Below are positions 34,983 through 43,700 of a stretch of 64,000 nucleotides of DNA, in pieces. How positions within the stretch are numbered: position 1 is the first letter of the stretch; each line of letters opens with the position of its first letter. The position numbers and the translations under genes are program-made. Location: the NCBI GenBank assembly GCA_937894725.1, contig CALAYL010000004.1:20798-84797 (forward strand), in the 5' to 3' direction. The notes under the pieces were generated by a model that saw only the letters and a list, made by a program, of their open reading frames with translations, was not told where the DNA came from and made no database searches. The stretch comes from an uncultured Bacteroidota bacterium (GTDB taxonomy: Bacteria; Bacteroidota; Bacteroidia; Chitinophagales; LD1).

Positions 34983-37103
34983 CTAATATTCTTTGCCTTC
35001 TTTCGATTTGGTAACTAACGAATCAGGTACTGCAAAACGCTCACCATATCTAGCCTGTAGCTCGTTGGCTCTAGCTACAAACTTGGCTGCCCCATAGTCG
35101 TTGATGTATTGAAGTGTACCACCTTTGAATGGCGCAAATCCCCATCCGAAAATAGAGCCAATGTTGGCATCTGGCACGTTCATTAATACTTTTTCATCAA
35201 GGCAACGTACAGTTTCTATACATTGTATGAAAAGCATTCGCTCCATCATCTCCGTTTCAGATAACTTATTTTTAGTTGGAAACGCTTTCGTCAATCCTGT
35301 CCAAAGCTTCTTTTTGCCATCGGCAGGGTAGTCATAAAATCCAGCTCCTTTGGCTTTACCAGCTCTATCGAGTGCGAGCATTTTGTCGATAACTTCATAA
35401 GCGAGATGCTTCGGTATCTCTTTACCTTCTGCTACTAAGTCAAGCTTAGTTTGCTCACGGATATGAGCGATAAGCGATAAGCTCACTTCGTCTGTCAATG
35501 CCAAAGGCCCCACTGGCATACCACCCTTGAGCCCAGCCATTTCGATAGCGCGTGGATTATTGCCTTCTTGCAGCAAAGCAATACCTTCTAAAACATAAGT
35601 TGCAAATACCCGTGATGTGTAAAATCCTCTCGAATCGTTTACGACAATGGGGGTTTTCTTGATTTGTTTCACAAAATCAAATGCACGTGCTAAGGTTTCA
35701 TCGGAGGTTTCTTTACCGATGATAATTTCTACCAATGGCATCTTATCTGCTGGTGAAAAAAAGTGCAATCCGATGAACTGCGCTGGTCTTGAAGATTTAG
35801 TCGCTAATCCAGTGATAGGTAATGTAGATGTATTGGAAGCAAAAACGCCTGTAGCGTCCATCACCGCTTCGGCTTCGGCTGTTACTTTCGCTTTGAGTTC
35901 TCTATTTTCAAATACGGCTTCTATGATTAAATCACATCCAGTCAAATCATTCACATCGGTTGTAGCCTTGATTCTACCTAAGATTTCTGCCGCTTTTTCT
36001 TTGTCTGTTTTTCCTCTCGAAACACGCTTACTCATCAATCTTTCAGAATACGTTTTGCCCTTATCTGCTCCTTCTTGCGTTACATCTTTTAGCACTACAT
36101 CTAACCCACTCATAGCACAAGAATAAGCGATACCACTACCCATCATACCCGCTCCTATTACACCTACTTTTTTAAACGAAAACTTTTTGTCAATTTTTGG
36201 ACGAGAGCCTCCTGCATTTAGCGCATTGAGTTGTTTCCAAAATACGGTAATCATATTTTTAGCCACCTTGCCCGTAGCTAATCCAGCAAAATAGCGCGAT
36301 TCGATGCGAGTAGCCGTTTCAAAATCTACAGTAGCACCTTCTATGGCTACCGACATGATAGCTAATGGCGCTGGATAATTGTTGTAGGACTCTTTTGCTA
36401 ACATAGCTGGGGCTATTGGCAACATAGCCGCTAATTTTGGACTTAATGGACTGCCGCCTGGCATTCTATATCCATCTTCATCCCATGGCTGTTTGGCTGT
36501 TTTATTTGCGGCTATAAATGCTTTTGCTTTTGCCATCATATCATCTGTATCAGTAGCTAAAGCATGTATCAAACCATTGCTCAACGCCTCTGATGGGTTC
36601 ACTTTTTTGCCTTTTGTCAAAAATGGCAAAGACGCCTGCAAACCCAGAAGGCGCACCATTCTTACCACTCCTCCACCTCCAGGCAATAAACCAAGCGATA
36701 CTTCGGGCAATCCGATTTGTATTTTTGGATTATCTATCGCTACTCTGAAGTGAGATGCTAAGCAAAACTCAAACCCTCCACCTAGAGCCGTGCCATTCAT
36801 GGCGGCCACCACAGGTTTTCCTTGAGTTTCGATATATCGAAGGGCCGCTTTTAAGGATTGCCCTTGATCAAAGAAATTTTGCGCACTACTCTCCGCAAAC
36901 ATTTCATCTATATCTGCTCCTGCCAAAAAAGTGGCTTTAGCCGAAGTGATGATAATGCCTTTTATTTCCTTATCCGCTTGTAGTTGAGCGATTACTTTTT
37001 CAAATGCTTCACCAAAAGCTTTGTTGATGACATTAGCTGATTTTCCAGGATTGTCGAGTGTGAGGGTTACAATACCATCAGCATCTTTTGTATAATTTAT
37101 CAT
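34983..37103 (-). CDS. fadJ: Multifunctional enoyl-CoA hydratase / 3-hydroxyacyl-CoA dehydrogenase
   Basis: This 706-residue beta-oxidation enzyme has an N-terminal crotonase domain (about 1-190) with A-L-G-G-G-F-E-F-C-L-A and the oxyanion-forming G-L-L-P-G-G-G-G. An NAD-dependent dehydrogenase domain begins at about 310 with GVIGAGMMGSGIA and includes the catalytic-type H-F-F-S-P-A. A C-terminal dehydrogenase-like domain completes it. It hydrates enoyl-CoA and oxidises the 3-hydroxyacyl product. It is 22 bases after the thiolase gene. The fadJ/fadB distinction is not secure. Confidence 0.93.
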   Translation of the reverse strand: MINYTKDADGIVTLTLDNPGKSANVINKAFGEAFEKVIAQLQADKEIKGIIITSAKATFLAGADIDEMFAESSAQNFFDQGQSLKAALRYIETQGKPVVAAMNGTALGGGFEFCLASHFRVAIDNPKIQIGLPEVSLGLLPGGGGVVRMVRLLGLQASLPFLTKGKKVNPSEALSNGLIHALATDTDDMMAKAKAFIAANKTAKQPWDEDGYRMPGGSPLSPKLAAMLPIAPAMLAKESYNNYPAPLAIMSVAIEGATVDFETATRIESRYFAGLATGKVAKNMITVFWKQLNALNAGGSRPKIDKKFSFKKVGVIGAGMMGSGIAYSCAMSGLDVVLKDVTQEGADKGKTYSERLMSKRVSRGKTDKEKAAEILGRIKATTDVNDLTGCDLIIEAVFENRELKAKVTAEAEAVMDATGVFASNTSTLPITGLATKSSRPAQFIGLHFFSPADKMPLVEIIIGKETSDETLARAFDFVKQIKKTPIVVNDSRGFYTSRVFATYVLEGIALLQEGNNPRAIEMAGLKGGMPVGPLALTDEVSLSLIAHIREQTKLDLVAEGKEIPKHLAYEVIDKMLALDRAGKAKGAGFYDYPADGKKKLWTGLTKAFPTKNKLSETEMMERMLFIQCIETVRCLDEKVLMNVPDANIGSIFGWGFAPFKGGTLQYINDYGAAKFVARANELQARYGERFAVPDSLVTKSKEGKEY

Positions 37104-37125
37104 TGGATAGTCTTTCTGTTTTTAA

Positions 37126-38334
37126 TTAAATACGTTCAATAATAGTAGCCACGCCCATTCCACCACCTACACACAATGTGATAAGTCCTGTGGTTTTGTT
37201 CGTTCTTTCTAATTCATCTAATACAGTGCCTAGTAGCATAGAACCGGTAGCACCTAATGGATGCCCCATGGCTATAGCACCGCCATTTACATTTAGAATA
37301 GCTTCATCTATATCCATTTCTCTCTGAAACTTCAACACCGCAGAGGCAAAAGCCTCATTCATTTCAAATATGTCAATATCCTTCGCAGTCATGCCCGCTA
37401 CTTTCAAGGCTTTTTTAGCAGAAAAAGATGGGCCAGTGAGCATGATAGTACTATCCGCAGAGGTTACAGCTCCCGATACGATTCTGGCTCTAGGTTTCAA
37501 ACCTAGCATTGCGCCCATTTCTTTAGAACCCACTAAGGTCAAAGCCGCTCCATCTACTATACCTGATGAGTTGCCTGGAGTATGTACGTGATTTATTTTT
37601 TCTACTTCGGTATATCGAAGTTGAGCTACTGCATCAAAACCTAACTCGCCCATCATTTCAAACGATGGAGAAAGCTTTGCGAGACTCGCCATATTGGCAT
37701 CAGCACGTACTGTTTCATCATGATCTAAAATCAAGAGTCCATTTTGGTCACGTACGGGTACAATCGATTTATTGAAATATCCATTTTTCTGCGCATGAGT
37801 AGCCCGTTGATGCGATAAGAGAGCATAATTGTCCACGATTTCGCGTGTAAAGCCTTCTATCGTAGCTATCAAATCTGCACTTACACCTTGGGGTATAAAC
37901 CCAAGAGTAGAATTGACAGATGGATCAGAATACCAAGCACCTCCATCACTTCCCATCGGGATGCGGCTCATAGATTCGATACCTCCTGCTACTATCATTT
38001 CTTCCCAACCTGAACGTACTTTCATGGCTGCTAAATTGATAGCCTCTAGGCCTGAAGAGCAGAAACGATTGATTTGCATACCTGCTACTACATCGTTCCA
38101 ACCTGCATACATAGGCGCAAATTTTGCTATGTCGCCTCCCTGCTCACCTATTGGCGTAACACAGCCCAACACTACGTCATCTACTTTTGATGTATCAAAA
38201 TAACCATTTCGCTCGCTCAATGCCCTGAACAACTGCGCTAAAAGATCAATTGGACGGACCTCATGTAATGAGCCTGTTTTTTTTCCTCGACCTCTAGGCG
38301 TGCGCACCGAATCGAATATATATGCATCTTTCAT
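37126..38334 (-). CDS. fadA: Acetyl-CoA C-acyltransferase (thiolase)
   Basis: This is a degradative thiolase of about 402 residues. The nucleophile Cys is in N-R-F-C-S-S-G-L-E-A-I-N, the His motif in G-G-A-I-A-M-G-H-P-L-G-A-T-G, and the second Cys in C-V-G-G-G-M-G-V-A. It cleaves 3-ketoacyl-CoA to acetyl-CoA. The frame extends to 38394, which would overlap the neighbouring pbpC. The ATG at 38334 (MKDAYIFDSVRTPRG) gives the normal thiolase start. With fadJ it forms a two-gene operon. Confidence 0.94.
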   Translation of the reverse strand: MKDAYIFDSVRTPRGRGKKTGSLHEVRPIDLLAQLFRALSERNGYFDTSKVDDVVLGCVTPIGEQGGDIAKFAPMYAGWNDVVAGMQINRFCSSGLEAINLAAMKVRSGWEEMIVAGGIESMSRIPMGSDGGAWYSDPSVNSTLGFIPQGVSADLIATIEGFTREIVDNYALLSHQRATHAQKNGYFNKSIVPVRDQNGLLILDHDETVRADANMASLAKLSPSFEMMGELGFDAVAQLRYTEVEKINHVHTPGNSSGIVDGAALTLVGSKEMGAMLGLKPRARIVSGAVTSADSTIMLTGPSFSAKKALKVAGMTAKDIDIFEMNEAFASAVLKFQREMDIDEAILNVNGGAIAMGHPLGATGSMLLGTVLDELERTNKTTGLITLCVGGGMGVATIIERI

Positions 38335-38386
38335 TTCTCGTAATTTTAAAATTTTAAGTAGCCAAAAGTAATAATTCATTTTAATC

Positions 38387-40723
38387 TTAGACAATTTCTA
38401 GCCACCGTACTAGCTCATTGCCAAATTCATCTACAACGGTTAGTTTGTATTTCCCTTTTTTACTCAAAACGGGCATTTCATGATAGTTGATTGTTTCGCC
38501 TAAAAAGCGCTCATCGAGATACCAGTAGAGTGGTTTTTGTTGGTGACTATAGGCTACTTTAACAATGATGGGTTGCAAATAGCCATCCATATCTTTTGCT
38601 AATTTAAATGTACCATCATTTTTAGGATAAATAAACTCAAAAGTAGCAATCTGTTCTTCGCTACAATCTGCTCGAAAAGGTGGTAACTGACTGTAATCAA
38701 TATGATTTGACTTATAATACATTTCCATCACAGGTGGCAATACGAACCATTTTATAGGAATGATAGTATTTAATGAACTGCAATTGGAATTGACTCGGTA
38801 ACTTTGGGTACTATCTAAGAAAATCAATTTATGGTATGGACAGGGAGATAGTTTGGCTACATTTTTATTGATAAGTTGAAACTCTGCAGTACAATTTTCT
38901 TGTGCAAAATGACCACTTTTACTACATACACTTACTTCCTCTAATTCGGCAAAAGGCGTTTCGAACCATTCTGCATTTGGCAGCAAACGAAATACATCAA
39001 ACAAAATAGGAGCTGCACTGCTTACGCCCGTAAGCGAGGGTCGGCCTTCTCCACTCGCATTGCCTACCCACACACCTACTACATAATTTGGGTTTGTACC
39101 TATAGCCCATGCATCGCGATTTCCGAAGCTGGTACCTGTTTTCCATGCCAATTTGATTGCTGAATCGTAAAACTCCCAAGCTTCATCGCCTTCGGGTCGA
39201 TTCACTTTTTTCATGGCATTAAATGTGTGCCAAATCGAAGCGGCATCAAACAATGGCTTTTGCTTTGTCAGAGAACCGAAGTCTATTTTTTTATGTAAGG
39301 TCAGGTTTAAATTTTGCCATTCCTTTTTTCGGTAATTTGCTTGTTGATGAGTAAAGGAACCTAGCGTACATGACATATTCGCATATACTTGACACAGATC
39401 CCAAAGATTTGCTTCGGCTCCGCCCAAAATCAAAGATAGACCATAGTGGTCGGCAGAACGCGTAATATTGCGCAAATTAGCGGTTTGTAATAGATGGTGA
39501 AATCTAGCTACACCAAAACGCTGTAGCATCAATACCGCTGGCACATTGAGCGAGCGAGCTAAAGCTCGCTCCGCAGGCACAGCCCCTTCAAAGGTTTCAT
39601 TAAAATTGGTAGGTGCATAGCCATTTATATAGGTAGGGATATCGGGAATCAAAGTAGTGGGCAAAATCATGCCATCTTGAAGCATAGCAGCGTAGAGCAG
39701 TGGTTTTAATATACTCCCAGTACTTCGAGCTGACATGATAATATCGACATCCTTTTGATGATTTTTGTCGGTAGGCGAATTACCCACATAAGCTAAAATA
39801 TTGCGTGTTTTTACATCTACTACTAGTATAGCAAGATTATGTATTTCAGACTGTTTCAATTGTTGATGATATTGTGCAGCCATCTGATTAACTCGATTTT
39901 GGAGAGATGCTTGAATTGTCGTTTTGAGTCGTTGTTGCGTAGTTGATTTAGTAAGTTGAAGCAAGAGATGAGGAGCAGCTTTTGGCAGTTCATACACATG
40001 CCTAGGTGCTGGCTCTAAAATAGCAGATGAGTAGGTGATTTTATCAATCACTTTTTTGTGATACAATTTGAGTAAAAGCTTGTTTCTTTTCGCTATCAAT
40101 CGATCTTGATTTTTGCCAGGATATATGAGTGCAGGAGCATTAGGCAGCACCGCTAAAGTAGCCGCTTCTGCCCACGATAACTGACTTGGTGGCAATCCAA
40201 AATAACGCCATGAGGCCATCTCTACTCCTACAATATTGCCTCCAAATGGAGCATGTGCTGCATAGAGTCGCAGTATATCTTTTTTGCTATGTCTAAATTC
40301 TAATCGAGTTGCTAAAACCAATTCTATCATCTTTTCGAAATAAGTACGTTTCGTGTTTTTCCGAGATAGACGAATAACTTGTTGTGTCAAAGTACTCGCT
40401 CCTCTCACCTTTTTTTTGGCATTTACGTTTTGAACAAATGCCTTACCCATCGCTATTGGATTAAATCCAAAATGATATTGAAAATATTCATCTTCAAAAT
40501 ACACGATAGCTTGCCTAAACTTAAATGGAACACTGTCTTGCATAGGGAAGCGCCATTGTCCATCGATAGCAATTTTTGCAGCTAGCAACTCCCCTTCTCG
40601 ACTCTCAACTACACTGCTATAGGGTGAACGAAAAATAATACGAGGTAATGAAAAATAATACCCCATTAGCAATACGCCAACAATGCTAAGTTTAATACGG
40701 TTTCGTTTCAAAAAATCAATCAT
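38387..40723 (-). CDS. pbpC: Penicillin-binding protein 1C (PbpC)
   Basis: This 778-residue bifunctional peptidoglycan synthase has an N-terminal membrane anchor (residues about 10-28). The GT51 glycosyltransferase domain has Y-F-E-D-E-Y-F, G-A-S-T-L-T-Q-Q and the F-G-G-N-I-V-G-V-E block. The transpeptidase domain has the active Ser in S-T-G-S-I-L-K-P, K-T-G-T-S-F-G-N-R and a final KTG-like box. A C-terminal BiPBP_C domain, marking PBP1C, ends the protein. It lies 27 bases after the alpha-2-macroglobulin gene, the classic gene pair. Confidence 0.93.
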   Translation of the reverse strand: MIDFLKRNRIKLSIVGVLLMGYYFSLPRIIFRSPYSSVVESREGELLAAKIAIDGQWRFPMQDSVPFKFRQAIVYFEDEYFQYHFGFNPIAMGKAFVQNVNAKKKVRGASTLTQQVIRLSRKNTKRTYFEKMIELVLATRLEFRHSKKDILRLYAAHAPFGGNIVGVEMASWRYFGLPPSQLSWAEAATLAVLPNAPALIYPGKNQDRLIAKRNKLLLKLYHKKVIDKITYSSAILEPAPRHVYELPKAAPHLLLQLTKSTTQQRLKTTIQASLQNRVNQMAAQYHQQLKQSEIHNLAILVVDVKTRNILAYVGNSPTDKNHQKDVDIIMSARSTGSILKPLLYAAMLQDGMILPTTLIPDIPTYINGYAPTNFNETFEGAVPAERALARSLNVPAVLMLQRFGVARFHHLLQTANLRNITRSADHYGLSLILGGAEANLWDLCQVYANMSCTLGSFTHQQANYRKKEWQNLNLTLHKKIDFGSLTKQKPLFDAASIWHTFNAMKKVNRPEGDEAWEFYDSAIKLAWKTGTSFGNRDAWAIGTNPNYVVGVWVGNASGEGRPSLTGVSSAAPILFDVFRLLPNAEWFETPFAELEEVSVCSKSGHFAQENCTAEFQLINKNVAKLSPCPYHKLIFLDSTQSYRVNSNCSSLNTIIPIKWFVLPPVMEMYYKSNHIDYSQLPPFRADCSEEQIATFEFIYPKNDGTFKLAKDMDGYLQPIIVKVAYSHQQKPLYWYLDERFLGETINYHEMPVLSKKGKYKLTVVDEFGNELVRWLEIV

Positions 40724-40750
40724 TGTGACATGCTTGATTTTGGTGTTTTC

Positions 40751-43700
40751 TTATTTGACAACTGCTATCCATTGCCCCTTTTTATGTACAAAGAAATTGT
40801 GATCGTACATAGCTTCACACTGTAATCCTGGAAGGTAATAACGTCCAAGATAACTTGCATTTAGTGAAATTGCAAACGTTCTACTTTCCCCATTTTTTAG
40901 CGAAAAATAAAGTAGTGTTCTATCATCTCGGATATCAATATAATCCGCTTGGTTTTCTGTGGGTACATAGGCATCGGAATAGCGAGTATTGATGATTTCC
41001 CAACCAGAAGGAACAATACTAGAAAGTGCAATATTTTCTACTGTTTCACGACCAGGATTAAGCACCGTAATTTTGCACTTAAATGTAGTTCCCTGTTTGA
41101 TTTCGCTTATATTGAAAAGCTTATCTTGATTATCAAAATAGGCTACTGTTACTTGCAGTCCTTTTTCTTCTTCTATCTCCTCCCCTACAGGCAATATTCC
41201 ACTACTGATAATACGAGCAAACACAAGATTCTCTTTCTTATTTTTAAGCGAAATAACACCCGATGAAGTAAGCGATTGCTCCAATATCATTTTGTTAGAT
41301 TTTAATGCTTTAGTTACTCCACCTTCAACATAACTTACTTCTATTTCTTTTCCTCCCATATACTTTCCAAAATTAGCTATAGCCATCAATGAATATGCGG
41401 TTGTTTGTGTACTCATCCACACGTCAGAGGACAGATTTTTAGCTAATTTTGTAGCTGTATTTAATGCTTCAGAATTTCTACCCAGAAACAACAAAGTTTC
41501 GAGAACCATAGCACGATTTCTATCTTCTGAGCCGTAGTAAAAATACTGGTCATTTTCGTTTGTCAAATGAGCAGTAGCAAAAAGCGAATTGGCCATGTTT
41601 TTCTGACCTATCAGTGCATAGCATAAAGCTAAACGAAGTTTACCCGCTTCAGAAAGCGATTTTGTTTCTCTCAAACGATTCATTGAAGCCACATCGGGGC
41701 TACCCGCTATCACCATCGTATAGAGTCTGTAAGCTTGCGCAAAATCATTTTGATAAGCATTAGGGCGCCATTCCTTAGCCATTTTCCGTTGATGACTTAA
41801 CCAGTTTTTTTTCATGCTTTGAGGTACTGCATATCCTTTCTTTTCAGCCTCAATCAAGAAGTGACCAGCATAAGACGTACCCCAATCATCGGCCATGCTC
41901 TGTCCTGGCCAATAGGCAAATCCACCCGTTGAAACCTGAAATTGCAATAATCGCTGAATAGTAGCCGATACATTGCGTTGAATAGCTGATTTCCGGGCAT
42001 CATTTACGTCCATAATATCAGCTAGATACAATTGCGGAAATGCACTTGATGTTGTTTGCTCTATACATCCATGCGGATATTGGATAAGGTAATTGATTCG
42101 TTTGGTGAGATTAATAGGCGGCATGGTTGAAAGCTCCAATATTGCTTTGTTTGATCCTTTTACACCAAAAGACTTCCAATCGATAGATACCGTGCCATTT
42201 GCAGGCAACATAGCCTCTGAAATTTGATATGAAACAGGATTTGGATTTACTACATCGACCTCAATAGTATAAGTCGCTTTTTCATTTCCAGCGGTAGCGA
42301 TTAATTCAATTTTTCCTATGCCCGAAATATCTTTAGCTTGCATTTCAATATAGGCCATTTTTTCATCAGGTTGTGTGAAACTGATTTTTTGCGAAGCACC
42401 ACTCAAAATAGCAAATAGATTGTTTGATTTTAGTTGGAGCGATACATTTTTAATTTGAGGCTCCATGGCAAATAGCGTTACTGGTAAAGTGATTTTTTCT
42501 CCAGGTGATACTTTACGAGGAAAAGAGGCGAGCAACATCAATGGACTTTTTACTGGCACTATCTTTTCGGAAGATCCATATGCAGCCGTTTCGGCATTGG
42601 CTGCTACTACCATTACTTTTACAGAGCCTATATAATTTGGCAATTTGACAGTATGTGTAATCTTACTTCCTTTAGTTAATTTGAATGGCCCAAAATAACT
42701 AACTACGGGCTTAAATCGATTTGCTTTTTTGGCCTTCCCTCCACCTAAATCAGCATCACCACCTATGCTAAAAATCTGATTTATGGCACCGCCAAATGCT
42801 CCAATGATGTCATCATATACATCCCAAGTTCTTACCCCCAAAGCTTCTTTTGCATAGAAACTTGTCCAAGCATTAGGTGTTTTGAAACGAGTCAAATCTA
42901 ACAAACCTTCATCAACAATAGCGAGCGTATAACTCATCTCTTTACCTGATTTTTCACTCACTGTAATAGATGCATTCGCTTCAGGACGAAGTACTGCTGG
43001 CATGGCTATTTGAGGTTCAAGAATCGTTTGCTTATTGATTACCTCTATCGGCATTATGCCATAAAGCCGAATGGGTAAATCATTTTTACTAAACGAGTGA
43101 GGCTGCAATAAGGTAATGTGAATGTAAACATTGGGCGACATATTTTCTTTGATAGGTAGGCTTACTTTTGTTTCTCCAGTAGTAGTTTCAACCCATTTTG
43201 TTTCGAGTACCGATGAGCCAGTCTCTAATGAAATCAACGCTCTACATCCAGCAGATGTTGAAAATGCAATATGCGCAGTTTCGCCCACATTATAGGTCTT
43301 TTTATCAGTAGAAAAAATCAACATATTAGCATTGGCAGCATTATCATTTTTAGATTTTGCAGACCAAGTAGGCCAATCTATAAATACTGTTTTGCCCGTA
43401 GTGTGCCCTCCCTTTTCATCCGTTACTAAAATTAAAAACCTACCCCAATCTGATTCATTTACTTTAAATGAAAAATGGCTTTTTCCATTGGCATCGGTAG
43501 TCGTTTTAGTTTCAAAGTAAGCTGCATAATTGGTGCTAGTAGTATAGGATGATAAATCATCGGAAGAGCCATCCCACCACCATCTCCAGTCAATTCGATA
43601 TACTTTCACATTCAATTTAACTCCAGGTTTAGTTTGTCCCATTTCGTTCACAGATACCACATCAAAACGATTGAGTTTCTCTGTTTCTAACATACCATAT

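Noticed and set aside
35647..36126. 159-codon plus-strand frame antisense to fadJ
   Set aside because: It lies wholly inside the conserved dehydrogenase domain, with composition typical of a complementary-strand shadow.
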